From positions 238,775 through 302,774 of the forward strand of contig NZ_BIMC01000005.1 in the NCBI RefSeq assembly GCF_004000885.1: DNA of 64,000 nucleotides, written 5' to 3'. The notes beneath the pieces were generated by a model. The model was not told the origin of the DNA and searched no databases. It saw only the letters and a list, made by a program, of their open reading frames with translations. The translations under genes were made by a program, and so were the position numbers. This DNA comes from Paenibacillus glucanolyticus NBRC 15330. GTDB lineage: Bacteria; Bacillota; Bacilli; Paenibacillales; Paenibacillaceae. Of the stretch, positions 33,405 through 41,992 are shown one piece after another (the stretch's first letter is position 1; the number at the start of each line of letters is the position of its first letter).

Positions 33405-34022
33405 TTATTCCTTAACTAAGGTCTTAATGTCCTGCACAATATCCTCGGTCTTCACTTGCGCCGGATCCGCTGCGTTATAGGTCTTCCGAATATTGTTATT
33501 CCGGTCAACCAGCGCAATGGAGTTGCCATGAGTGAAATTGGTCGAGTTATTGCCAAGCAGCGGAATCTTGAAGGATTCCTGCATCAGCTTCCGCGTTTCC
33601 TCCTGATCACCTCGAAGAAAGTACCAGCCGCTATAATCGGCATAGAATCGGTCCCCGAATGCCTTAATCTTCTCTTTTGTATCGGTTTCCGGGTCAAAGG
33701 AGATGGACACAAAGTTAACTTCTTTTCCAAACAAACCTTCTTTTTTCAAGTCTTCTTGTATCTGTGAAAGGACCAATGTTGTAATCGGACATACATCCGG
33801 ACAGCTGGTGAAATAGAAGTACATCAGTTTCACCTTGCCTTTGGTATCTTCTGAAGTGATGGTCTTCCCATCCACATTTTCCATGGAATAGGCGGCAACC
33901 TCACGAACAATCGGAAATTTTTCTTTTCCGAAGCCGAGCGAATTGTAAACCAGATAAACAGCTGCAACTACACAGACAGCAAGCAATACCCAAGTCCATT
34001 TATACCGTTTGAATGCACTCAT
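33405..34022 (-). CDS. SCO1/SenC copper chaperone for cytochrome oxidase assembly
   Basis: A 205-residue protein with an N-terminal membrane anchor (about residues 8-28) and an external thioredoxin-like domain. The copper ligands are the CxxxC in SCPDVCPIT (about residue 75) and a histidine in FTHGNSI (near residue 165). It helps load copper into the CuA site of cytochrome c oxidase. It lies 80 bases downstream of ctaB on the same strand, fitting a cytochrome oxidase assembly unit. Confidence 0.92.
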   Translation of the reverse strand: MSAFKRYKWTWVLLAVCVVAAVYLVYNSLGFGKEKFPIVREVAAYSMENVDGKTITSEDTKGKVKLMYFYFTSCPDVCPITTLVLSQIQEDLKKEGLFGKEVNFVSISFDPETDTKEKIKAFGDRFYADYSGWYFLRGDQEETRKLMQESFKIPLLGNNSTNFTHGNSIALVDRNNNIRKTYNAADPAQVKTEDIVQDIKTLVKE

Positions 34023-34102
34023 GACCTTCCTCGTTCTCCCTTCGTCTCAAACAAACCCAGTTCCTAATCAGGTGATATACTGCCTATAGCAACTCCACCT
34101 TA

Positions 34103-35041
34103 TTAAAAAGTGGTGTTAAGTATGAGAACGATCAGGCTCAAGGTCAAATAGTTAATGGAGATAATAAATACTTTTTTGGACCAGGCTTCGTCGTCCTTGG
34201 CACGGAAACCCTGCAGTGCGGCGTAAAGCCACCAAATTGCCAGAAAGAGTCCGATAACCAGAAAAAATATACCTGCATACCCATACGCGTACATCAGAAT
34301 CGGTATCGGAATGAGAAGCACCAAATAAGGAATCATCTGTATCTTCGTGCGCGGGATTCCTTTTACAACTGGCAGTAGAGGGAAGCCCGCTGCCCGATAT
34401 TCCTCGACCCGACGAATGCCCAGCGCCCAGAAATGGGGCGGTTGCCATAGGAACAACAGCGCGAACAGCAGAACTGCTGCCATATCTACGCTTCCTGTCA
34501 CTGCCACATAACCGATCACCGGAGGCATTGCTCCAGAAATCGCGCCTACCGAGGTGCTCCATGTCGAAGAGCGCTTTAGCCATAGTGTATAGACAACCAC
34601 ATAAACAAACATGCCGATAGCTCCGAATATACCTGCCAGTACACCGGAGAACGAAAATAGTATAGCTAGTCCGACCACCCCAAGAATGACGGCATACCAA
34701 AGAACAACCTTTGGCGTCAGCCGTCCGGTTGGAAGAGAGCGGTTCCGGGTCCGTTCCATCTTCATGTCGAGTTCACGGTCAAAATAGTTATTGAATACAC
34801 AGGACGAAGCCATGACAAGCACGGTTCCGAGAAGTGTCATAATCATCAATCCAAATTGGATATCCCAACGCGATGCTAGCCAAAATCCGGCAAAAGCCGC
34901 TATCAAATTTGACCGGATGATTCCGGGTTTCGTCACCGTGATAAAATCTTTCCAAGTCCCCGCCTTATCGGGAGGTGCAGGCGCTGCCGAGGCCAGTGCC
35001 GCGGATTCTGAAGGAGCCTGGTATCTCAAGTGATTATCCAC
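34103..35041 (-). CDS. ctaB: Protoheme IX farnesyltransferase CtaB (heme O synthase)
   Basis: A 312-residue UbiA-superfamily protein with about nine membrane helices. It adds a farnesyl group to protoheme to make heme O. The first Asp-rich motif is NYFDRELDMKMERTRNR (about residues 86-102). The second is in the later cytoplasmic loop near RRVEEYRAAGFPLLP. The start is GTG with AAGGAGGA 10 bases upstream. With SCO downstream and ctaA at 21066-22040 it supplies heme A for the terminal oxidase. Confidence 0.95.
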   Translation of the reverse strand: MDNHLRYQAPSESAALASAAPAPPDKAGTWKDFITVTKPGIIRSNLIAAFAGFWLASRWDIQFGLMIMTLLGTVLVMASSCVFNNYFDRELDMKMERTRNRSLPTGRLTPKVVLWYAVILGVVGLAILFSFSGVLAGIFGAIGMFVYVVVYTLWLKRSSTWSTSVGAISGAMPPVIGYVAVTGSVDMAAVLLFALLFLWQPPHFWALGIRRVEEYRAAGFPLLPVVKGIPRTKIQMIPYLVLLIPIPILMYAYGYAGIFFLVIGLFLAIWWLYAALQGFRAKDDEAWSKKVFIISINYLTLSLIVLILNTTF

Positions 35042-35267
35042 GTGTAAACGTTCCTCCTTGTATCTGTCGTTATGGAGGAAGTACTGCCTCCGCTATAAAG
35101 TTTATCATATCATTAGTAAAAAGTGTTTAGCAATCCTTCGGAATTCGTTCCATCTATATGACAATTCAGTGACATTTGGAAGCGATATAATCTTGACGTT
35201 ATACCGTTGTTTAAGGCACAATTTGTCTATGTATTAGAATGCGTGTCGAGCCTCTGAAATGAATACA

Positions 35268-35300
35268 AAGCCCGGAGCGCAAATATTGCGCTCCGGGCTT
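35268..35300 (-). terminator. Terminator after the first SASP gene
   Basis: A perfect 15-bp stem (35268-35282 with 35286-35300); tail TTTGTATT on the minus strand. The stretch 35060-35267 upstream of ctaB holds no gene I can support. Confidence 0.75.
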
Positions 35301-35324
35301 CCCACTCACGTTATGAGAAAGATA

Positions 35325-35543
35325 TTACAGCGTGCGGCCAGATCCAGAAAGAGCCTGTTCAGCTTGCTGTACCAAACGTTTTGTAATGTATCCGCCCAGG
35401 GATCCTGTTTCACGGGAAGTATAGTTACCATAGTAACCGTCCTGAGGAATCGTTACGCCTAGTTCTTGAGCAGCCTCGAGTTTCAAACGTTGTAATGCTG
35501 CTGTTGCTTGAGGTACCACCAAATTGTTGCTGCTGCGTGCCAT
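35325..35543 (-). CDS. Alpha/beta-type small acid-soluble spore protein (SASP) 1
   Basis: A 72-residue DNA-binding spore protein. It has both SASP signatures: [10 protein letters not shown] (germination protease region) and the C-terminal [13 protein letters not shown]. It coats and protects spore DNA. It is nearly identical to the SASP at 38567-38788. AAGGGAGA precedes the ATG by 8 bases, and a good SigG promoter lies 55-80 bases upstream, so expression in the forespore is expected. Confidence 0.96.
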   Translation of the reverse strand: MARSSNNLVVPQATAALQRLKLEAAQELGVTIPQDGYYGNYTSRETGSLGGYITKRLVQQAEQALSGSGRTL

Positions 35544-35597
35544 ATTAAATATCTCCCTTCACTGAATGTCTGTAATTCCAGTGCAAGCTTGCAAACT

Positions 35598-35626
35598 TAT
35601 TATGGCTCCTTCTTGAAGCGTTATAC
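35598..35626 (-). promoter_or_regulatory. SigG-type promoter of SASP 1
   Basis: Minus strand GTATA (35622-35626) and a perfect CATAATA (35598-35604) with 17 bp spacing match the forespore SigG consensus. Confidence 0.7.
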
Positions 35627-35664
35627 GTATTTTTTAAATTTTTTATCTTTGGAGGTTTTTTCAT

Positions 35665-35832
35665 ATGAGTAAAGGCTTATCTCTTTGGTTTGCGGTATCT
35701 TCCATCGTTCTGCTGGCGGCTGCAGCCATCTCCATCAGCTATAACGGATTTCTTGCTGTCGGTCTAGGGATCCTATCCATTTTCAACATCGGCTGGGGCT
35801 TCATTATCAAAGCGAAACGCAGACCTTCTTAA
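35665..35832 (+). CDS. Small two-helix membrane protein (hypothetical)
   Basis: A 55-residue protein with two hydrophobic segments (about residues 6-25 and 28-48) and a basic end (IKAKRRPS). GGAGG lies 9 bases before the ATG, an ideal spacing, and no other gene uses this space. Family not recognised. It is divergent from SASP 1 and convergent with trpS. Confidence 0.6.
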   Translation: MSKGLSLWFAVSSIVLLAAAAISISYNGFLAVGLGILSIFNIGWGFIIKAKRRPS

Positions 35833-35847
35833 ACAGGTTGGACAGCG

Positions 35848-36834
35848 TTATCTCGGAGCCAGGAAGCCCATTTTGTCTTTCACGCCATCCAGCACCTGAG
35901 TCGCAGTTCTTTGTGCCTGCTCCGCTCCCTTGGCTAGAATGTCATGAATTTCACCGGTTTGGCGAATTTCGTAGTATCTGTTTTGTAGTGGCTCCAGAGC
36001 AGACACCACCACTTCGCCAAGCTCCTTCTTAAACGCCCCGTACATCTTTCCTTCAAAGCGTGCTTGCACTTCCTGCAAAGACACTCCGGCACATTCGGAG
36101 TAAATGCTCATGAGATTGCTGACTTCCGGTTTGGCTGATGGATCATACACCACTTCTGTTCCGGAATCGGTTGTGGCACGGCTTATTTTTTTGCGAATTT
36201 GGTCCGGCGTATCCAGCATCGCGATATAACTTCCCTCTACCGGATTGCTCTTGCTCATTTTCTTAGATGCATCATCAAGCGACATGATCCGAGCGCCTAC
36301 TTCAGGGATGAAAGGCTCCGGTACATTGAAATACTCACCGAACCGGTGATTAAACCGCGCAGCCAAATCACGCGTAATCTCAAGATGCTGTTTCTGGTCA
36401 TCCCCCACCGGTACCAGATTGGCATTGTAGAGCAAAATATCTGCAGCCATAAGCGCTGGATAGACGAATAGCCCGGCTCCTACGGAATCCTTGCCTTCTG
36501 ATTTGTCCTTGAACTGCGTCATCCGTTCCAATTCACCCATGTTGACGAGGGTTGTCATGATCCATCCCAGCTCAGCGTGCTGCGGCACATGGGATTGCAA
36601 AAAGATATTCGCACGATTTGGATCAATTCCGGCAGCAACGTACAGTGCGGCAACCGATTCGGAGCGGTCTCTAAGCGAGTTCGGCTCCTGAGGAACGGTA
36701 ATGGCATGCAGATCGACCACCATAAAATAACAATCATGTGCTTCCTGCAGTTTAACAAAATTTTTGATGGCGCCAATATAGTTCCCCAGTGTCAGGTTAC
36801 CGCTTGGCTGAATGCCCGATAATACAGTTTTCAT
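35848..36834 (-). CDS. trpS: Tryptophanyl-tRNA synthetase
   Basis: A 328-residue class I aminoacyl-tRNA synthetase charging tRNA-Trp. The HIGH-type motif is PSGNLTLGNYIG (about residues 10-21) and the KMSKS motif is complete in KKMSKSN (about residues 192-198). Length equals that of Bacillus TrpS. It is controlled by the T-box leader upstream. The tRNA-Trp gene it serves is at 63593-63666. Confidence 0.97.
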   Translation of the reverse strand: MKTVLSGIQPSGNLTLGNYIGAIKNFVKLQEAHDCYFMVVDLHAITVPQEPNSLRDRSESVAALYVAAGIDPNRANIFLQSHVPQHAELGWIMTTLVNMGELERMTQFKDKSEGKDSVGAGLFVYPALMAADILLYNANLVPVGDDQKQHLEITRDLAARFNHRFGEYFNVPEPFIPEVGARIMSLDDASKKMSKSNPVEGSYIAMLDTPDQIRKKISRATTDSGTEVVYDPSAKPEVSNLMSIYSECAGVSLQEVQARFEGKMYGAFKKELGEVVVSALEPLQNRYYEIRQTGEIHDILAKGAEQAQRTATQVLDGVKDKMGFLAPR

Positions 36835-36922
36835 GATTAGCCCTCCAATTTATCTCGAAAAATTCTTTCAATCCCGAGTCTGCCCCGATATACGAAGCAT
36901 GCCTACGTGCCTATATGAACGC

Positions 36923-37200
36923 AAAAAAGGCCACACATCCGCAAGGGACGTGTGACCGTGGTGCCACCCTTATTCGCTGCAACAGCATATCAAAAAATCG
37001 ATGCAGCCTTAGATTCTTGTAACGGAGAATACCCGGCCGGCATATTAAGGAATAACAGCATTCTCCCGTTCAGCTCGGCACTCGAAGGTCCATTCAGCAA
37101 AGCGGATCCACCGGTTCACATCAACCACCGGCTTTCTGAAGGATAGACCGCACTGCTTACTTGTCCTTGTCATCGTGTTTCCATCATTATGGTTCACTAT
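36923..37200 (-). promoter_or_regulatory. T-box leader of trpS (Trp specifier)
   Basis: The minus strand has the T-box core GGGTGGCACCACGG (about 36957-36971) followed by a terminator hairpin (36929-36956) and six T residues. Stem I upstream contains AGAAAGCCGGTGG-type conserved sequence, and the specifier loop holds TGG at 37092-37090, the tryptophan codon. Uncharged tRNA-Trp would pair with the specifier and antiterminator and allow read-through into trpS. Confidence 0.93.
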
Positions 37201-37208
37201 TACATGCA

Positions 37209-37237
37209 ATGATAAAACTCTTGCTCTGCCTTGTCAA
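37209..37237 (-). promoter_or_regulatory. Promoter of the trpS leader
   Basis: Perfect TTGACA (37232-37237) and TATCAT (37209-37214) with 17 bp spacing. Confidence 0.8.
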
Positions 37238-37358
37238 TTCCAATTTGGAATCAGGTTGTCTTGGGTTTTGAAGCTTTTCTTTTACCCTTTCCACAAAAAT
37301 CTGTTATGATGTGTTTAATCGTCCAGACCATGATTTCTGTTAGTAAAGGAGCATCGAT

Positions 37359-38348
37359 ATGAATCAAGTGACCAAAGGCCAGTGGAATGGTTACGACACC
37401 TATATTTTAAACAGCGGCCGTCTTGAAGTGACTCTCCTTCCTCGTCTAGGTAACAACGTCATTGGGATCAAAGACATCGAGAACACACGCGAAATTCTCC
37501 GAAGACCAGATGAAAGTGAGCTTGCATTCTATCTGCAGAAGCCTTACCACTTCGGCATCCCGATGCTCATTCCGCCAGGTCGGATTTCCAAGGGCCATTT
37601 CGAATATGGCGGAACAACGTATCAATTTGATCAAAATACCGCGAACGACAATCATATCCACGGACTCCACCGTTCACAGGCTTGGTGTGTCAGCGACATT
37701 GAGGAAGAAGATGACGGTTGTGCCGTTTCGACAGAGTTCATCTCATCGGATGATCCAAAATGGATGGCTCAATTTCCTGTACCGCTGAAGCTGGAGATGA
37801 CCTTCCGCCTTCAAGGTACCCGCCTGTCGCAGAGTCTTCGTGTAACCAATCTCGGTTCTAGCCCTGTACCATTCGGCATGGGCTATCATACGTGGTTCCT
37901 GTTGGATGGCGAACCGCATCGCTGGACGCTTGATCTGCCTGTAGAAGGTATTTATACCTTGGACAACGAACTGATCCCAACCGGTGATCTCTCGCCGCTT
38001 GGCGATCTGGAACTACTGAATACAGGACTCAATATGAAGGATGCCAATCTGGATACGATCCTGAGAATTCCTGAAGGCAAGCCGGCAGAGGCATTGCTTA
38101 AACGGGATGACGGCTATCAAATCCATTATTCGGCTGATCGTGATTTTTTCAAGCACTGGGTGCTCTATACCAAGGGCGTCGCAGAGGAATTCCTCTGTAT
38201 CGAACCCTATACCTGGCTTCCTAACGCTCCCAATCTGAATCTCCCGGACGACGAAACCGGACTGATTCATTTGGAACCGGGACAGACCGTCAATCTGAAT
38301 ACCAAGATCAGCATCCAGAGAACTTCACCGGAAACGCATCAAGATTAG
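37359..38348 (+). CDS. Aldose 1-epimerase family protein
   Basis: A 329-residue galactose mutarotase-like protein. Family residues are visible as histidines in HIHGLHR (about residue 105), GYHTWF (about residue 172) and a catalytic-type Glu in CIEPYTW (about residue 285). It probably interconverts sugar anomers in the cytoplasm; the sugar is unknown. AAGGAG precedes the ATG by 8 bases. TATGAT at 37305-37310 is a likely -10. Single gene followed by a terminator. Confidence 0.85.
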   Translation: MNQVTKGQWNGYDTYILNSGRLEVTLLPRLGNNVIGIKDIENTREILRRPDESELAFYLQKPYHFGIPMLIPPGRISKGHFEYGGTTYQFDQNTANDNHIHGLHRSQAWCVSDIEEEDDGCAVSTEFISSDDPKWMAQFPVPLKLEMTFRLQGTRLSQSLRVTNLGSSPVPFGMGYHTWFLLDGEPHRWTLDLPVEGIYTLDNELIPTGDLSPLGDLELLNTGLNMKDANLDTILRIPEGKPAEALLKRDDGYQIHYSADRDFFKHWVLYTKGVAEEFLCIEPYTWLPNAPNLNLPDDETGLIHLEPGQTVNLNTKISIQRTSPETHQD

Positions 38349-38395
38349 TTCACTCTATCCCTGCTGGATGACCAGCATCTATACTTAACTTATCC

Positions 38396-38445
38396 AAACC
38401 AGAGTCGACCTTTGAAACCAGGGTGCTGCTCTGGTTTGTTCTATA
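38396..38445 (+). terminator. Terminator after the epimerase gene
   Basis: A 9-bp stem (38396-38404 with 38429-38437) and a T-containing tail; an alternative inner hairpin shares the right arm. Confidence 0.55.
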
Positions 38446-38503
38446 TAAACGACGATTTTTATGAATCGGCTAATTTTACCAGTGATCAATCTTCCTCCAG
38501 AAC

Positions 38504-38534
38504 GAATGAGACCCCTAGCATTCAGGTCATAATA
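38504..38534 (+). promoter_or_regulatory. SigG-type promoter of SASP 2
   Basis: A perfect CATAATA -10 (38528-38534) with GAATG (38504-38508) 19 bp upstream, one base more than usual. Confidence 0.6.
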
Positions 38535-38566
38535 TCCTCATACAACATCAAAGGAGGTGACATGAC

Positions 38567-38788
38567 ATGGCTCAAGGTCGTTCTTCTAACAATCTTGTCG
38601 TACCTCAAGCAACTGCAGCTCTTCAACAATTGAAGATGGAAGCTGCACAAGAACTGGGTGTAACGATTCCACAAGACGGTTACTATGGAAACTATACTTC
38701 CCGTGAAACCGGTTCATTGGGAGGTTACATTACAAAACGTCTGGTTCAATTGGCTGAGCAGCAATTATCGGGTCGTTCGAACCTGTAA
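38567..38788 (+). CDS. Alpha/beta-type small acid-soluble spore protein (SASP) 2
   Basis: A 73-residue DNA-binding spore protein. It matches SASP 1 (35325-35543) at nearly all positions; they differ mainly at the first residues, at QQLKM versus QRLKL, and in the last 10 residues. AAAGGAGGTGA lies 5-6 bases before the ATG, a perfect ribosome site for high expression. The SigG-type promoter and strong terminator make it a self-contained forespore gene. Confidence 0.96.
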   Translation: MAQGRSSNNLVVPQATAALQQLKMEAAQELGVTIPQDGYYGNYTSRETGSLGGYITKRLVQLAEQQLSGRSNL

Positions 38789-38818
38789 TTCGCATCTCTT
38801 CCCTCCAGCCACAAATAG

Positions 38819-38856
38819 AAAGAGGCGATCTTCTCCCCAAAGATCGCCTCTTTCGT
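38819..38856. terminator. Strong bidirectional terminator
   Basis: A perfect 14-bp stem (38819-38832 with 38840-38853) between the convergent SASP 2 and 134-residue protein genes. Confidence 0.85.
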
Positions 38857-38881
38857 TATATGTTTTATATGATAAATGATT

Positions 38882-39286
38882 TCAGGATTCCGAAGCAGCT
38901 TCGGCATATGTATTACGAGGGTACCGAATCATTAGATTGGCCATGTTATAGTTCGATTCAAGAATAGCATCTACCACGACAATTCCTTGCCGTACCATAA
39001 ATTCATAACTAATTTCGCCATGTGTCCAATGGCGTTTATGCTTCAAACTCTCAAGCGCCATCGTACGAAAAGAGAATTGTTGAGCTTCACTAAGCCCCTC
39101 TTCACAAGGAGCAATGACCCCGTTTCGCCCAGCCAATGGATTATGCCGTATGCCAAATTTACCAATTACATTGTTTCGTATTTGTACAAATACTGTCCCT
39201 GAACTTAGACCTCCCAACTCTTCTTCCAGCTCTTTAAAAACAATGTCCAATTGTCTAGCCAGTGATAATTGATCTAGTTTTACCAT
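38882..39286 (-). CDS. Conserved hypothetical protein
   Basis: A 134-residue soluble protein. The N-terminal half starts with a helical region (residues 1-25) and VFVQIRNNVIGKFGIRHNPL. Two histidines and the HWTHGEISYEFMVRQG stretch (about residues 87-102) stand out. I do not recognise the family, though it reads like a conserved Paenibacillus orphan. Ribosome site AAAGGAGGGGAG is strong. It is a single-gene unit ended by the terminator shared with SASP 2. Confidence 0.65.
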   Translation of the reverse strand: MVKLDQLSLARQLDIVFKELEEELGGLSSGTVFVQIRNNVIGKFGIRHNPLAGRNGVIAPCEEGLSEAQQFSFRTMALESLKHKRHWTHGEISYEFMVRQGIVVVDAILESNYNMANLMIRYPRNTYAEAASES

Positions 39287-39462
39287 CTCTTCTCCCCTCC
39301 TTTATTAGTAAATCTTCCCTATTATTAGGGCTTGTGACTCATTATAGGATAAAGAAATCAATGTATCAACAATATTCAACACAATTGGGTATTTATTACT
39401 AAAATTGCACAAATATTTTAGATTTCCACTCCTTTTTTGCGTCAACTTTCTTTCTTTTACGA

Positions 39463-39490
39463 CAAAAAAAGAAGCTCGCTGGGAGCTTCT
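39463..39490 (-). terminator. Terminator downstream of the oligoendopeptidase gene
   Basis: A perfect 8-bp stem (39470-39477 with 39483-39490) and seven T residues on the minus strand. Confidence 0.8.
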
Positions 39491-39579
39491 CTATTTTGAC
39501 GGGATAAACATGAATATGGATGATGATATCCAATTCAGGAACGGCCTTTTTATCTGTTTTTCCGATGAAAATCAACAAA

Positions 39580-41373
39580 TTATGCCAAATTTTCAGTCAT
39601 TTGCAAGAATTGTCTGATATCGGATACGCAAGAATCCGCCGCACTTTGCCAGAAATCACGCTGAGTCAAATCCACATCCAGATGCTTTTTAGCCAAATCC
39701 TCAACGGACATGACACCTGTATCCTGAAGAAGCGCGTCATATTTATCAGCAAAGGTCGGACCTTCTTCCAATGCCCGTACATATAAGCCTGTGCTGAACA
39801 TATAACCGAAGGTGTATGGGAAATTATAGAATGGTGTACCCGTGATATAGAAATGAAGCTTGGATGCCCAGAAATGAGGATGGTAGGATGTCAGAGCATC
39901 GCAGTAGGCTTCCTTCTGTGCCTCAACCATCAATTCTGAAATCTCCTCGCTGCTGAGCAGTCCGCTCTTCCGTTTGTCATAGAAGCGGGTTTCAAACAGG
40001 AACCGTGCATGAATATTCATAAAGAAAGCTACGCTGTTCTGAATTTTCTCTTCCAGCAGAGCCAGCTTCTCTTCTTCGCTGCCGGCACCCTTCACCATTG
40101 CATCAAAAACAATCATCTCGGCAAAAGTAGAGGCCGTCTCAGCAACGTTCATTGCATACTTCTGGTTGAGAACCGGAATTCCGCCCATCAGATGCTGGTG
40201 GTAAGCATGACCGAGTTCATGAGCCAGCGTCGAAACATTCGAGGCGGTTCCGCCAAATGTCATGAATATGCGCGTCTGGCTGCTTGCCGGAAAGGATGTA
40301 CAGAAACCGCCGGGTCTTTTCCCTGGACGATCCTCGACCTCAATCCAGCTCTTGTCGAAGGCCATTTGCGAGAAGTCTGCCAGCCTTGGACTAAATTTGC
40401 GGAACTGCTCGACAATGTTGACGGCAGCATCATCGTAGGAGATTTTGGCAGCCGAAGTACGAAGCGGTGCATCCACATCCGTCCACGACAAGCCTTCCAA
40501 GCCCAGCAGCTTCGCTTTACGGTTTAAATACTCCACCAGTACCGACTTGGTGTCCTGAATGACGGCCCACATGGCATCCAGAGTCTCACGGCTCATTCGG
40601 CCAATGGCGAGCGGCTCTTTCAGCACATCGTCCCAGCCGCGGTTCTCATACAGCTTCAGGCGGTAGCCCGATAGATGGTTAAGGGTATCCGCGCAGTAAT
40701 CGGCAGAATCTCCCCAAGCCTGCTCCCATTTTTCAAACATGGATTGGCGTACTTCCCTGCGAGGATCATGCATTCTATTGAATGCCTGTCCTGCGGACAG
40801 CATGACGGTCTTGCCATCTTCCTCATATGGAATCTGGATTTTCTTCACGATGGTATCATAGAATTCTCCCCAACCGTGATAACCGTCAACGCCGAGGGAC
40901 AGTGCCAGGCTTTCAAGCTCAGGGCTCATTTTATCCTTGGCAAGGTTGCGGGCTTCGTTCAATACAAAGTCTAGCTGAGACACTTTATCTGTACCTGTCC
41001 AAGCGGTCCAAAGCTCATCGTTCATGCCGCGGAGCACATTATCGAATTGGTTCTTAACCGATTGCAGGGTTGCGGACAAGGAAGTTACCCGGCCGGACAG
41101 TTGCACCGCCTTTTTGTCATTCACATTCTGCGCGGTCAAGCAGCTCACAAATGCGGAGACTTCACGGATACGGGCATAGGCGCTCTGAAACTGCTCTAGG
41201 AAACGCTCAAGGCTCGCTGCACGCTCGACGGTTTCCGGAACGGACAGTGCCTGTACATCCTGCCCGAGCTGTTGTACATCCTGCTCAAGGGTCTCAAGAA
41301 AGCTTACGAGCTGTGGAGAGGAAGACCCTCCAGGAAATATCGAATCTAAATCCCAAGTTTGTTGAAGTGCCAT
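39580..41373 (-). CDS. M3-family oligoendopeptidase F-like metallopeptidase
   Basis: A 597-residue zinc peptidase of the PepF/M3B family, which cleaves short peptides in the cytoplasm. The zinc site HELGHAYHQHLM lies at about residue 380, followed by the downstream Glu ligand in NVAETASTFAE. The ATG at 41373 is chosen because AAAGGTGA lies upstream and homologous proteins begin near MALQQTW; a longer frame to 41412 lacks a ribosome site. A long N-terminal helical region (about residues 20-190) caps the active site in this family. Confidence 0.92.
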   Translation of the reverse strand: MALQQTWDLDSIFPGGSSSPQLVSFLETLEQDVQQLGQDVQALSVPETVERAASLERFLEQFQSAYARIREVSAFVSCLTAQNVNDKKAVQLSGRVTSLSATLQSVKNQFDNVLRGMNDELWTAWTGTDKVSQLDFVLNEARNLAKDKMSPELESLALSLGVDGYHGWGEFYDTIVKKIQIPYEEDGKTVMLSAGQAFNRMHDPRREVRQSMFEKWEQAWGDSADYCADTLNHLSGYRLKLYENRGWDDVLKEPLAIGRMSRETLDAMWAVIQDTKSVLVEYLNRKAKLLGLEGLSWTDVDAPLRTSAAKISYDDAAVNIVEQFRKFSPRLADFSQMAFDKSWIEVEDRPGKRPGGFCTSFPASSQTRIFMTFGGTASNVSTLAHELGHAYHQHLMGGIPVLNQKYAMNVAETASTFAEMIVFDAMVKGAGSEEEKLALLEEKIQNSVAFFMNIHARFLFETRFYDKRKSGLLSSEEISELMVEAQKEAYCDALTSYHPHFWASKLHFYITGTPFYNFPYTFGYMFSTGLYVRALEEGPTFADKYDALLQDTGVMSVEDLAKKHLDVDLTQRDFWQSAADSCVSDIRQFLQMTENLA

Positions 41374-41500
41374 CAAACATTCATCACCTTTCGAATCATA
41401 ATATGAATCCATGCAGTAATACCATTTGTGCGAGCATAGGGAAAAGTGTATAACTATATATAAATCAAATTACTGCTATAACTAAAAGGAGCTGGAAGCC

Positions 41501-41686
41501 ATGAGACCTTTACAAATATCACCGGAGACGGCGGTTACACTGTCCAAGCAGCTGGGCGTTCCGCTGGAACAGCTGATGCATATGCCACAGCATATATTGA
41601 TGCAGAAAATTGCCGAGCTTGCCAAAAATGATGAAGGGCCATCCTCGAAAAAGGACGATGAGCCTCACTCATCGGAGAACTCATGA
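41501..41686 (+). CDS. yycC: YycC-like small protein
   Basis: A 61-residue protein whose first 45 residues (MRPLQISPETAVTLSKQLGVP, then LEQLMHMPQHILMQKIAEL) match the YycC family of Bacilli. The last 16 residues are charged and probably disordered. Function unknown. AAAGGAGCTGG lies upstream of the ATG. Its stop overlaps the start of the next gene (ATGA), so the pair is translationally coupled. Confidence 0.75.
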   Translation: MRPLQISPETAVTLSKQLGVPLEQLMHMPQHILMQKIAELAKNDEGPSSKKDDEPHSSENS

Positions 41687-41913
41687 TCCCTTTTTCTAAT
41701 ACGTGGCCTTACGATGTCGTTGGAAACGACGTTTATGTACACAGCTGCCCTTTCTGTGGAACTGACAATGTATTACTGCCAATGAAGCCCAAAGAATTAG
41801 TGAGTGTTAGAGAGGGGAAAAAGAAGCTGCTGATCTTCCCCTGCTGCCATAATAAAGTAACCGTACTGGACAGCGACATCGACTACTTGCTCACGGATCA
41901 GCGACTTCGCTGA
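41683..41913 (+). CDS. Small zinc-ribbon-like protein
   Basis: A 76-residue protein overlapping the YycC-like gene by four bases. CPFCGTDN (about residues 22-29) and PCCHNKV (about residues 54-60) could form a four-ligand zinc site. No known family recognised. The overlap with yycC suggests related use, but nothing more can be said. Confidence 0.65.
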   Translation: MIPFSNTWPYDVVGNDVYVHSCPFCGTDNVLLPMKPKELVSVREGKKKLLIFPCCHNKVTVLDSDIDYLLTDQRLR

Positions 41914-41948
41914 CTTCGCCTAGTACGAGTAAGAATGAGCATTCTTAT

Positions 41949-41990
41949 CAGCCTGCTGGCATTTCATTCGGCGGGCTGTTTGCATTTTGC
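41949..41990 (+). terminator. Terminator after the yycC pair
   Basis: An 8-bp stem with one G-U pair (41949-41956 with 41971-41978), then TTTGCATTTT. Confidence 0.6.
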
Positions 41991-41992
41991 AT

